Below are positions 44,159 through 53,831 of a stretch of 64,000 bases of DNA, in pieces. The notes beneath the pieces are model-generated. The model was given only the letters and a program-made list of their open reading frames with translations. It was not told the DNA's origin and did not search any database. Source of the DNA: JAISFI01 sp031553775 (GTDB taxonomy: Bacteria > Bacteroidota > Bacteroidia > Bacteroidales > Azobacteroidaceae); NCBI GenBank assembly GCA_031553775.1, contig JAVBLA010000021.1:69934-133933 (forward strand), given 5' to 3'. The position numbers were made by a program, and so were the translations under genes. Each line of letters opens with the position of its first letter. Position 1 is the stretch's first letter.

Positions 44159-44222
44159 GAACATAAATGCTACTATTGAGAACAATAATACATGTTCAGG
44201 GGGTGTGTAATATATACCTTTG
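44159..44222 (+). promoter_or_regulatory. PUL operator/promoter G (susCD operon)
   Basis: Distal GAACATAAATGC (44159), proximal GAACAATAATAC (44180), TACCTTTG (44215): 21 and 35 bp. Together with operator F it accounts for most of the 351-bp divergent gap 43930-44280. Confidence 0.85.
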
Positions 44223-44280
44223 CTACGTGGAGTTTCCACCTTCTTTTTTTGAAAAGATGTTAACTAAAATAAAATTCACA

Positions 44281-47112
44281 ATGAAAGGACACGAAAACAA
44301 AAAACTGAAAGACATTCGATGGATTTGGTTTTTCTTCTTCTGCCTGATGTTTACTCCAAACATTTTTGCTCAGCAATCAGTAGAAAGAAGAGATTCTTTG
44401 AAATTGGATTATGAAACGGTGAACGTTGACAAGTACAATGGTTCTGTTTTTACTATTAATGGAGATGCGATTAGAAATCTTCCGGTTTCTCACCTTTCGA
44501 ATACATTGGGTGGCTTGATTCCCGGATTTTATTCCCGTCAGGGAGCCGGAGGAGTGGCAAATGAAGCATCCAATTATTGGATCAGGGGAAGGAGAACCGA
44601 AGGAGAAGGAGTGTTGACTTTGGTAGATGGCCAGGAAAGGGCCTTCGGCACGCTCTCTCCACATGAAATCGAGAGCATCACGGTTTTAAAAGATGCAGCG
44701 GCTACAGCATTATATGGAATGCGGGGAGCTAATGGGGTGATCCTGGTAAATACACGTCAGGGAAATATAGGAAAACCCCAGGTTGAGTTTACGGCGGAAT
44801 TGATCAATCAGGAACCACTGCGTTTATTGAAGCCTCTGGGATCTGCAGATTATGCCAGATATTATAATGAGGCACTCGCGAATGATGGTAAGGATTTTAT
44901 ATATTCGCAATCAGATATAAATATGTATCGCAATGGCTCGGATCCCGAAAAATATCCGGATGTTCACTGGCTGGACGATTATTACAAAAAATACACCTGG
45001 ATGCAGCGCTATAACCTGAACATTTCAGGAGGAAACAAATTAACCCGTTATTTTGTCAATGCCGGTTTCCTTACCCAAAGCGGGATGTATAATACGGATA
45101 GTGATAATGATTATAGTTACAATACGAACAATCGGATCGATCGTTACAACGTCCGTTCTAATATTGAATTTGATGTAACTCCGACCACATTGGTTTCTCT
45201 GGACTTATATGGTTGGTACGAAAGCCAGAATCGTCCGGGAGGAGATACTTATGCTGCTTATTGGACCGCTTTGATTACTCCACCGAATGTTTTTCCTGCA
45301 TATTATGCCGATAATGGTAATTATGTAGATGATGGCGGAAATAAGATTGTGGGAGAGAATGGAAAAATAGTTGCCGGAAATAAAGATTATGCAAATGCCT
45401 GGGCGTTGATTAACCGGGCGGGATTTAGTAGCTTTAAGAATGTTTACGGTTCTTACCGTGCTCAGATCAAACAAGATCTTTCCATGCTGTTACCCGGGCT
45501 TAAAGCCAGAGCTTTGATCTCGATGGACTCCCGCTCTCAGGTAGCAGTAGATCGTACAAGAACATATGCTTACTATGAATTAACTACGGATCCCAACGTG
45601 TTGAAGAAAACGGGAACTGATGGAGTAATCGGCTCTGATCAGACGAATAAAAACTCTCCGAGATCAAATAATATCGAGTTGCAATTATCCTGGGCAAATA
45701 CTTTTGATAAGCATGAATTGTCTGCTTCTGCTTTTTACAACCAATATGAATCGACCAATGATGTCAGTATTCCCGCCCGCTTTCAGAGTGTGAACGGATG
45801 GGCCAACTACCTTTTTGATAAAAGGTACGGACTGGATTTTTTATTGAGTTATGCCGGATGTTATAAGTTTGAAAAAGGAAATCGTTTCGGCCTTTTTCCT
45901 ACGGTTGCGGCAGGGTGGACCATTTCCAACGAATCTTTCTTTGAAGGGATTAAGAACATTGTTCCTTATCTGAAACTGAAAGGTTCCTGGGGAAAATTAG
46001 GAAATCACCGGGGAGTGGATGCGTTTTACTATGAAAGCCGCATGGTTTCGCCTTCAGGGGTTTATAACTTTGGAAATTCTATGGGCGCTGTGGCCGGGTA
46101 TACTCAGGATGTTATTGCCAATCCGAATCTTACCTGGGAAAAATCCGAATTATTAAATGTGGCTCTGGAAACCCGTTTATTGAATAACCAACTCACGCTG
46201 GGTGGCGAGTATTTCAAGGATAAAAGAACGGATATTTATACCAGCAACGGAAGGGTCAGCAGTCTATACGGATTTGACCTTACTGTATATGAGAATCTGG
46301 GAAAAGTGAATACCCAGGGGTACGAATTATATGGAAACTGGAACTCTTCCTTCGGTGATTTCAAATATGCTGTCGGCGGAACTTTTTCTTATTCGGCCAG
46401 TGAGATTATCGACCTGGGACAAGTAGATCAGCCTTATCCGTGGATGAGTAATGTGGGTTACCCGATTGGATCGAAAACAGGCTTGATAGCAGACGGCTTC
46501 TTTAATTCGTATGATGACATTGTAATGGCGCCTGTTCATACTTACAGCCAGCTACAACCCGGAGATATCAGGTATAAAGATTTGAATGGCGACGGATTGG
46601 TAGACAATAACGATATTGCCCGGATAGGCTATGCCGATTGTCCACAGATTTTTTACGGAATAACATTAGGTGTTTCTTATAAAGGATTAGGTGTTTCTGT
46701 ATTACTGCAGGGTGCTGAACGGACCGATATTACATTGAGTTCGATTGTCGCCACTCCTTTTTTTGGCAACTTTAACATGTATGAGCATCAGCAAAACAGA
46801 TGGACCCCTGAAAATAAAAATGCAGAATTCCCCCGTCTCTCAACTATTTATGACAATTCCAATAACGTGAGAAATTCTTCTCTTTGGATTCGCGATGCGA
46901 GTTATCTAAGGCTGAAAACAATGGAAGTTTATTATGAGTTTCCCCGGTCGTTGTTGAAAAAATCTTTTATCAAAGGTGCAAAAATTTTTGCAACCGGATA
47001 CGATCTGTACTCTTGGGATAATGTTAAAATTATCGATCCGGAATATGATGGCGGCGCCGGCTCCATGCCGATCACGCGTAATGTCAGTTTAGGATGTTCT
47101 ATTAAATTTTAA
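44281..47112 (+). CDS. SusC-like TonB-dependent outer-membrane transporter 1
   Basis: The protein has 943 residues from the ATG at 44281, which follows the predicted transcript start by about 50 nt. In-frame ATGs at 44167 and 44257 are less likely. The signal peptide ends near FAQQ (about 32). The plug domain begins directly (about 55-165) with WIRGRRTEGEGVLTLVDGQ, ITVLKDAAATALYGMRGANG and VILVNTR, followed by a 22-strand barrel ending CSIKF. Unlike transporter 2, it lacks the N-terminal carboxypeptidase-regulatory-like domain common in SusC proteins. It imports oligosaccharides with the SusD partner 6 bp downstream and is the first gene of operon G. Confidence 0.93.
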   Translation: MKGHENKKLKDIRWIWFFFFCLMFTPNIFAQQSVERRDSLKLDYETVNVDKYNGSVFTINGDAIRNLPVSHLSNTLGGLIPGFYSRQGAGGVANEASNYWIRGRRTEGEGVLTLVDGQERAFGTLSPHEIESITVLKDAAATALYGMRGANGVILVNTRQGNIGKPQVEFTAELINQEPLRLLKPLGSADYARYYNEALANDGKDFIYSQSDINMYRNGSDPEKYPDVHWLDDYYKKYTWMQRYNLNISGGNKLTRYFVNAGFLTQSGMYNTDSDNDYSYNTNNRIDRYNVRSNIEFDVTPTTLVSLDLYGWYESQNRPGGDTYAAYWTALITPPNVFPAYYADNGNYVDDGGNKIVGENGKIVAGNKDYANAWALINRAGFSSFKNVYGSYRAQIKQDLSMLLPGLKARALISMDSRSQVAVDRTRTYAYYELTTDPNVLKKTGTDGVIGSDQTNKNSPRSNNIELQLSWANTFDKHELSASAFYNQYESTNDVSIPARFQSVNGWANYLFDKRYGLDFLLSYAGCYKFEKGNRFGLFPTVAAGWTISNESFFEGIKNIVPYLKLKGSWGKLGNHRGVDAFYYESRMVSPSGVYNFGNSMGAVAGYTQDVIANPNLTWEKSELLNVALETRLLNNQLTLGGEYFKDKRTDIYTSNGRVSSLYGFDLTVYENLGKVNTQGYELYGNWNSSFGDFKYAVGGTFSYSASEIIDLGQVDQPYPWMSNVGYPIGSKTGLIADGFFNSYDDIVMAPVHTYSQLQPGDIRYKDLNGDGLVDNNDIARIGYADCPQIFYGITLGVSYKGLGVSVLLQGAERTDITLSSIVATPFFGNFNMYEHQQNRWTPENKNAEFPRLSTIYDNSNNVRNSSLWIRDASYLRLKTMEVYYEFPRSLLKKSFIKGAKIFATGYDLYSWDNVKIIDPEYDGGAGSMPITRNVSLGCSIKF

Positions 47113-47118
47113 TGCTCT

Positions 47119-48855
47119 ATGAAAAATCTATTTATTATAACATTTGTCGCATCATTTATCTTTTTTGTACCGGCATGCGATTATATGGATGAAACTCCTT
47201 ACGATTGGGCCCAACCGAAAGACGTGTTCAGTATGGAGAATCAGTATATGAAACCGGTTCATCAGACTTACAGCTATATAAATTCCGGGTTTAACCGGGT
47301 TGATGACGCTTTCCTGGATGCAGCTACCGACGATGGGATGTGTACGAAAACGAACTCCACTATACATAAGATATCTCAGGGTTTTACCTCTTCTTCCAGT
47401 CCGGTTGAAAATTGCTGGGGTTCTTCCTATAAAGGAATCAGACAAGCTATTTTTACGGAAAAGTACCTGAAAGAGATACCGTTATTCCTGAACGGGCAAA
47501 CACCGGAACAGGTTGAAGCTATCAAACAAGGTTTGTATGGTGAACTTTGGGCGCTTCGGGCTTTATTTGAATTTAATTTATTGAAACATTACGGCGGATA
47601 TGCGATTGAAGATCAACTCTATGAATTAGGCGATCCGGCAATTCAAAATATGCAGCGGAGCAGTTTTGCCGATTGTGTCGAGCATATCGTAAATTTGTGC
47701 GATTCGGCGGCTAAATATCTCGATGTTGAGCCTGCATCCGGTTCCTTTGGCCGTATGCCCAAAGGAGCTGCTTTAGCAATTAAAGCTAAAACGTTGATTT
47801 TCGCAGCCAGTCCTTTATATAACCAGCCGGAGAATGTAAATCCTTTACTGGGTTATGTGGGATCTTCTCCTGCTGATGTGGAGCAAAGGTGGAAAAACGC
47901 AGCTATGGCTTGTGCGGAAGTAATCTCACTTAAAAAAGCAAACGGTAAGGAAAAGTATACACTTTATACCAATAGCTTTGATAAATTATTTACTACCTGT
48001 CCGAACGACGAATATATCGTTTTTTGTGGGGCTGCTGCATCTAATGGCTTGGAAAATAGACAATTTCCTCCGACATTATCCCGGATTTCGGGGGGAGGAA
48101 CCGTTCCTACACAGGAATTTGTAAATGCATTTACAAATGCGGATGGAACTGATTTTACAGGGAATACCTTGTCTCCCGATCAATATCAGAACCGTGACCC
48201 ACGTTTAAATCTGTCAATCATTTATAATGGTGCTACATTCGGCACCAGGGGCAAAATTTACACAAAACTGGGAGAAGGATCTGATAAAAATGGTTTGAAT
48301 GTTTCAATCAATTACTCCACCAATACCGGTTATTATTTGCGAAAATTCCTGGAGCCTACGATCGATTTCAGTAAAACTCCTTATGGCAATGCATATCATC
48401 TTTTCCCGATCATCCGCTTATCCGATATCTATTTATGTTATGCGGAAGCTGTGAATGAAGCTTTTGGACCGGATGTCGACCCTGCATACGGCTTGGGATT
48501 AACAGCCCGGGCTGCGGTTCTGAAAGTTCGTAAAGACAGGGCTAAATTTACGACCGATAAGTATCTGGATAATGTAACTACAGCCATACAGATGCGGGAA
48601 AAAATTAAAGGAGAACGTCGGATTGAACTTAGCTTTGAAGAACACCGCTATTTTGACTTGCGTCGTTGGATGGATGGAGAAAAATTGAATGTTCCCGTAC
48701 ATGGAGTACGGATAGAAACCACCGGAGGTGTCGACAATTATTCAAGGATAGTTGTAGATGAACGCAGAAAGTTTGAACCCAAAATGTATTATCACCCGAT
48801 TCCTCTGAATGAGATTAAAACCACTCCGAGCATTCAACAGAACCCAGGATGGTAA
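47119..48855 (+). CDS. SusD-like glycan-binding lipoprotein 1
   Basis: The 578-residue lipoprotein has signal and lipobox FFVPAC with Cys at about 20. TPR-rich SusD/RagB features include LWALRALFEFNLLKHYGG, MPKGAALAIKAKTLIFAASP and the C-terminal ERRIELSFEEHRYFDLRRW followed by the final IPLNEIKTTPSIQQNPGW. It caps the SusC partner at the outer surface. The 6-bp spacing and shared promoter G indicate cotranscription. Confidence 0.93.
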   Translation: MKNLFIITFVASFIFFVPACDYMDETPYDWAQPKDVFSMENQYMKPVHQTYSYINSGFNRVDDAFLDAATDDGMCTKTNSTIHKISQGFTSSSSPVENCWGSSYKGIRQAIFTEKYLKEIPLFLNGQTPEQVEAIKQGLYGELWALRALFEFNLLKHYGGYAIEDQLYELGDPAIQNMQRSSFADCVEHIVNLCDSAAKYLDVEPASGSFGRMPKGAALAIKAKTLIFAASPLYNQPENVNPLLGYVGSSPADVEQRWKNAAMACAEVISLKKANGKEKYTLYTNSFDKLFTTCPNDEYIVFCGAAASNGLENRQFPPTLSRISGGGTVPTQEFVNAFTNADGTDFTGNTLSPDQYQNRDPRLNLSIIYNGATFGTRGKIYTKLGEGSDKNGLNVSINYSTNTGYYLRKFLEPTIDFSKTPYGNAYHLFPIIRLSDIYLCYAEAVNEAFGPDVDPAYGLGLTARAAVLKVRKDRAKFTTDKYLDNVTTAIQMREKIKGERRIELSFEEHRYFDLRRWMDGEKLNVPVHGVRIETTGGVDNYSRIVVDERRKFEPKMYYHPIPLNEIKTTPSIQQNPGW

Positions 48856-48895
48856 AGACTAAATAAAGGTATATCAATAAATAAAAAATGTAAAT

Positions 48896-51800
48896 ATGAA
48901 AAACATAATTCTGATATGTATCTTGTTTTTTTGTTCTTTTCCCCTGATGGCTCAAACAACGGTCACGGGTAAAGTAATGGATGCTGCCGGAGAGGAAGTA
49001 ATCGGAGCAACTGTTCTTCAGAAAGGAACATCTAACGGAACAATAACTAATGTATCGGGACAATTTACCCTTGTTCTGAAAAATGAGGTCCCCGCTATAC
49101 TTCAGATTTCCATGATCAGTTACAAACGGCAAGACGTCGATGTAAAAGGGAAAAAAGAGGTGATAGTTGTGCTTGCTGAAGAAAATTTTGATTTGGAAGA
49201 AGTGGTCGTGGTAGGATATGGTACCCAAACGAAAGCTTCCATTACCGGAGCCATTTCCAATATTGGAAACAAACAACTTAAAGATGTTCCGGTTTCCAGT
49301 GCAACGAATGCCCTGATGGGCCGAGTCTCTGGTTTGGTAACACGCCAGGAAAGCGGCCGGCCGGGAGGTGATGCCTCCAAAATTTTTATCAGGGGACGTG
49401 CAACGCCCAATGGAGCTGAACCATTGGTGTTAGTGGATGGTGTGGAGCGCGATTTCAGTCAGATCGACCAGGAAGATATCCAAAGTATCTCTGTTTTGAA
49501 AGATGCCTCTGCAACAGCTGTGTACGGGGTGCGTGGAGCCAATGGTGTTATATTGGTCACCACCAAACGAGGTGATTCGGGCAGCAAGCCTAAAATTTCT
49601 CTGTCTGCAGAGTATGGTGTTACTCATTTTAACCGGATTCCGGAACAAATGAATGCGGAAACCACTTCTATCCTGCAACGGGAAGGGGCAATCAATGTAC
49701 AACGGGATCCTTCCGACAAGGCCAGTACCAATAACTATGGAACCTCCGAGTATGATAATTATTTGTACAGAACACAGCTGAGTCCGTTTACCCATCCGGA
49801 CAACGATTATGTAGATATTTTTACTAAAGCGGGAAGTCAACAAAAATATAATCTCAGTATATCGGGCGGAAATAAGGTTGTCAGCTATTTTGTATCGGTG
49901 GGATATTTTACCCAGGATGGTATGTTTCAGACTGACGTTAATGAGCTGAGGAAGCATCCCACATTCAAACGGCTGATTCAGGAATCTCCGGAAGTGGATG
50001 CGGCATTAAAAAATCCGGATTCGTATAATCCCGGGTACATGTATGACAGGTTGAATGCACGCTCCAATATCGATATTGCCATCACCAATGAAATTAAATT
50101 GGGAATAGATATGTCTTATCGTTTCAAAAAGCAGAATCGTCCTGCAGCCTATTCAATCATCGATGCGAACAGTGATGGTGAAGGTATGCGTCTTTTTGCC
50201 CAGTTTATCAGGAATGCACCGCAGTCATTCCCTCTGATGAACCCGAACGGAAGTTTATCGGCTTCCGCAAACCGTTGGAGGCAAAACCCCTTAACTACAA
50301 TGGCTTATACAGGATTCCGGACTAACTATGATAATGAACTGGAAAGTTCTTTTACATTGAAAGTTGACCTGAAAAGATTATTGAAAGGATTGAGCACAGA
50401 GGCCAAATATTCATTTGACCCGGATTGGGCAAACTGGAGAGGAATGGGATGGCGTCCATATGTATATGCATATAATCCGGCAAATGGCAGCTATAATCAG
50501 GGACTTCCCGGTTTTTTGCCAAAATCTGATTCCGGCAGAACATCACCTACCTATAAACAGTATGCTGAGTTAGCCTTTCGCTATAAAAATACATTTAACA
50601 AGAAGCATGCGGTTTCAGGAGTCGTTTTAGGAAATTTCCGTTCTGTTTCCCGCCCATTCAAAGCTGATTCGGATATTACCAAACCAGATAATACCAAATA
50701 TACATACATTCCACACGTATATCTCGGTTTTGTAGGAAGGGCCAATTATGAGTACGATTCCCGGTATCTGTTTGAAGTTAACATGGGATATAACGGATCG
50801 AACCGTTTTGCAGAGGGGCATCGTTATCAGCTTTTCCCCGCTGCTTCAGTCGGATGGGTTATCTCCAACGAACATTTTATGCCTAAAAATGAAATTTTGA
50901 CTTATGCGAAATTGCGTGGATCTTTTGGACAGGTGGGGAATGATAACCTGGGCCCAGATTTCAGTTATTATTATAAGTCAACTTTTGAAGATGGAAAAGG
51001 ATATTCTTTTGGAACCAATCCTCCTGTTGGAGTGTCCGGTTTAACGGAGGGAAGGCAGGCCAATATGCTTGTAACGTGGGAAACAGCCACTAAATATAAT
51101 GTCGGTTTTGATTCTAAATGGTTACATTCCAATCTTTCGCTCAATATGGATTTCTTTAAAGAGAGAAGGGAAGATATTCTGAGAAAACTACAGCGGTATA
51201 CAATTTTTTCAGGAGTAAGAGAGGCTATGCTTCCTCCATATAATATCGGAATCGTGGAAAATAAAGGTTGTGAATTTGAATTAGGATGGGAGCAACGGAT
51301 CAACGATTTCTCTTATTATGCCAAGGCGATTTATTCATACGCCCGGAATGAATGGATTGAGAATGGAGAAAGTCTGAAGTTGTATGACTATCAACGTACG
51401 GTAGGACATCCTATCGATCAATTTTTCGGATATGAGTTTGCCGGATTTTATAATTCGTATGACGATATAGCGAGTTCTCCCCAACAATTCGGTTCTTCAG
51501 CCTTCCGTCCCGGAGATATGAAATATATAGATATAAACGGAGATGGTTATGTCGATACAAACGACCAGCATGCCATTGGTTATTCTGATGTGCCCGAAAT
51601 TACTTATTCTTTTCAACTGGGAGCGGAATTCAAAGGATTCGATATGAGTATTATGCTCCAGGGAGCAGCTCACAGTTCTGTTTACCTGAGGAGTGATGTG
51701 GGATGGGATAATACGTTTGGTTCCTATTTCGAGAAGCATCTGGACAGGTGGACTCCGGAAACGGCAGCGACAGCTACTTATCCCCGCTTGCATGGTGAAG

Positions 51801-52075
51801 CATCCGGTACTGATCCGAACTATTACTTATCGGACTTCTGGTTGTTAGACGGAAGTTATTTACGGATTAAAAATGCTCAGATCGGGTATACAATTCCTAA
51901 AAAAATATTAAAAAAGACACCCTTTGCTTCTGTACGTTTCTACCTCACAGGATTCAACCTGTATACCTGGGATAAAGTGAAAATTCTTGACCCGGAACAG
52001 GATCCGAAAAAGAATGACGGCTATATTTACCCGCAGCAAAAAGTGTACAATGCAGGAGTAAATGTCACCTTTTAA
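48896..52075 (+). CDS. SusC-like TonB-dependent outer-membrane transporter 2
   Basis: The 1059-residue protein has a signal peptide (1-19). A carboxypeptidase-D-regulatory-like domain (about 22-95) starts TVTGKVMDAAGEEVIGATV, followed by a TonB-box region (EEVVVVGYG), the plug (about 110-225) with IFIRGRATPNGAEPLVLVDG and ISVLKDASATAVYGVRGANG, and a barrel ending GVNVTF. It is full length for the class. It is the second SusC in operon G, 40 bp after SusD 1, and pairs with SusD 2. The presence of two pairs suggests import of two different products or a broken-down series. Confidence 0.94.
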   Translation: MKNIILICILFFCSFPLMAQTTVTGKVMDAAGEEVIGATVLQKGTSNGTITNVSGQFTLVLKNEVPAILQISMISYKRQDVDVKGKKEVIVVLAEENFDLEEVVVVGYGTQTKASITGAISNIGNKQLKDVPVSSATNALMGRVSGLVTRQESGRPGGDASKIFIRGRATPNGAEPLVLVDGVERDFSQIDQEDIQSISVLKDASATAVYGVRGANGVILVTTKRGDSGSKPKISLSAEYGVTHFNRIPEQMNAETTSILQREGAINVQRDPSDKASTNNYGTSEYDNYLYRTQLSPFTHPDNDYVDIFTKAGSQQKYNLSISGGNKVVSYFVSVGYFTQDGMFQTDVNELRKHPTFKRLIQESPEVDAALKNPDSYNPGYMYDRLNARSNIDIAITNEIKLGIDMSYRFKKQNRPAAYSIIDANSDGEGMRLFAQFIRNAPQSFPLMNPNGSLSASANRWRQNPLTTMAYTGFRTNYDNELESSFTLKVDLKRLLKGLSTEAKYSFDPDWANWRGMGWRPYVYAYNPANGSYNQGLPGFLPKSDSGRTSPTYKQYAELAFRYKNTFNKKHAVSGVVLGNFRSVSRPFKADSDITKPDNTKYTYIPHVYLGFVGRANYEYDSRYLFEVNMGYNGSNRFAEGHRYQLFPAASVGWVISNEHFMPKNEILTYAKLRGSFGQVGNDNLGPDFSYYYKSTFEDGKGYSFGTNPPVGVSGLTEGRQANMLVTWETATKYNVGFDSKWLHSNLSLNMDFFKERREDILRKLQRYTIFSGVREAMLPPYNIGIVENKGCEFELGWEQRINDFSYYAKAIYSYARNEWIENGESLKLYDYQRTVGHPIDQFFGYEFAGFYNSYDDIASSPQQFGSSAFRPGDMKYIDINGDGYVDTNDQHAIGYSDVPEITYSFQLGAEFKGFDMSIMLQGAAHSSVYLRSDVGWDNTFGSYFEKHLDRWTPETAATATYPRLHGEASGTDPNYYLSDFWLLDGSYLRIKNAQIGYTIPKKILKKTPFASVRFYLTGFNLYTWDKVKILDPEQDPKKNDGYIYPQQKVYNAGVNVTF

Positions 52076-52093
52076 TAGTAAAACTAAGATAAT

Positions 52094-53800
52094 ATGAAAA
52101 AGATAATAATATATATATTCGGATGTATCCTGTTATTTGGATGTAATGCAGATGGCTTGCTGGATGAAATGGAAACAGGAGGAGACGATTTAGAAAGTAC
52201 TTATTCGAATGTGGAAAGTACCAGAAAGGCTTTGAACGACCTCTATGGACGGATGAGAGAAACTACTAATGCCAATAGCGGTAGCTTTTCCCGGTTGATG
52301 GATATGGGGACAACAGTAGCCATGCTGGATAATGCAACCGATGATGGTGGAGGAAATACCACTCGCCCGCAAGGGGTTCCGGGGATTGCGAAATTTCTTA
52401 ATTCGGGGATACTTGCAACTACTAATCCGGTAACGAACACCCATCCGTGGACCTTCTATTATAACGCGATCCGGAATGCTAATATTTTTATGGAAAATGT
52501 AGATTATTCTCCCATGACTTCCGAAGAGAAATATTATAGTAAAAATCAGGCTCGTTTCCTGCGTGCCTATTACTATCATGAATTGTTCCGCTGGTTTGGA
52601 GCACTGGTTATCTCGGAAAAAGTGGAAAGTCCCATGTCTTTTGATGCCCAAAGGGAATCAATCGAAAGAACGGTACGGTACATCGCGAGCGAGTTTGATG
52701 CACTGGCACAGCCGGGAATGCTGCCTGATACGGAATGGTCGGATCCGGTAGATTATGGACGTGTAACAAGAGCGGCTGCTCTTGCTTACAAAGCAAGAAC
52801 CTTGCTATATGGAGCCAGTCCGTTGCACCAGGAATCCGGAGTTACCTGGGCAGAGGCTGCAAAGGCTGCAGAAGACCTGATCGGAAAAAATTGGTTCCAG
52901 TTATATACTGATTCGGATGAACCGGCTAAAAGCTACTCCCGCTTATTCAATACCCGGGTCAATTCGGAAACAATTCTTGCTTATCAAAGAGGATATAACA
53001 ATGATCTTTATAATCTAATGCCGGGATTCGGTCCCTGGAACCTTAACAAGGAGGTAACGACCGCCCCTACCCAATGGTTGGTGGATTGTTATGATATGAT
53101 CGACGGAACGGAACCGATTATCGGCTATGTATCGAATACTACTCCCATTATCAATCCGGCGGCAACCACCTATGATGAACAGAATCCATATACAGGCAGA
53201 GATCCGAGGTTGAACCAAACTATTTTGCATGATGGCAGTATCTGGCCGAAAATTAATAATACTTCCAATGTGAAAATGGATATCTCTACTCCTAATGCAT
53301 GGGGAATGGGTTACTTCCTGGCTAAATATTTAGATGATAGGATAGATCACCGCTTAAGCGCCCAGAATACTTCGCAGAATTTCCAGTTGATTCGTTATGC
53401 AGAAGTGCTTCTGAATTATGCCGAGGCAATCAACGAAGCGGAAAATTCTGCCGCTGCAAGAGCTAAGGCTGTCGATAAACTGAACCAGATCCGCAGCCGG
53501 GCCGGAATTACGGGCACCCTTGATGCTAATAACTTTACGCAGGAAACACTCCGTAAACGGATATGGAAGGAAAGAAGAGTGGAACTTTGTTTTGAAGAAC
53601 ATCGTTTTTTTGATATTCGTCGCTGGAAAATAGCCAAAGATGTAATGGCTTTGCCGGCTGTAGGTATTGTGAAAGAAAACGGATTATATGTGAGGAAAGA
53701 GCGGGATACCCGGAGTTATAACGAGAAACTGAACTTAATGCCGATTCCGGATGCAGATGTCAAAAACTGCCCCGGTATCAAACAAAATCCCGGATATTAA
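52094..53800 (+). CDS. SusD-like glycan-binding lipoprotein 2
   Basis: The 568-residue lipoprotein has lipobox LLFGC (Cys about 17). SusD/RagB features include ARFLRAYYYHELFRWFGALV, RVTRAAALAYKARTLLYGAS and the C-terminal KERRVELCFEEHRFFDIRRW with LMPIPDADVKNCPGIKQNPG. It lies 18 bp after SusC 2. It shares the fold but little direct identity with SusD 1, consistent with different ligands. Confidence 0.93.
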   Translation: MKKIIIYIFGCILLFGCNADGLLDEMETGGDDLESTYSNVESTRKALNDLYGRMRETTNANSGSFSRLMDMGTTVAMLDNATDDGGGNTTRPQGVPGIAKFLNSGILATTNPVTNTHPWTFYYNAIRNANIFMENVDYSPMTSEEKYYSKNQARFLRAYYYHELFRWFGALVISEKVESPMSFDAQRESIERTVRYIASEFDALAQPGMLPDTEWSDPVDYGRVTRAAALAYKARTLLYGASPLHQESGVTWAEAAKAAEDLIGKNWFQLYTDSDEPAKSYSRLFNTRVNSETILAYQRGYNNDLYNLMPGFGPWNLNKEVTTAPTQWLVDCYDMIDGTEPIIGYVSNTTPIINPAATTYDEQNPYTGRDPRLNQTILHDGSIWPKINNTSNVKMDISTPNAWGMGYFLAKYLDDRIDHRLSAQNTSQNFQLIRYAEVLLNYAEAINEAENSAAARAKAVDKLNQIRSRAGITGTLDANNFTQETLRKRIWKERRVELCFEEHRFFDIRRWKIAKDVMALPAVGIVKENGLYVRKERDTRSYNEKLNLMPIPDADVKNCPGIKQNPGY

Positions 53801-53831
53801 TTTAAAAATATAACAATAAAATACTATTCTT

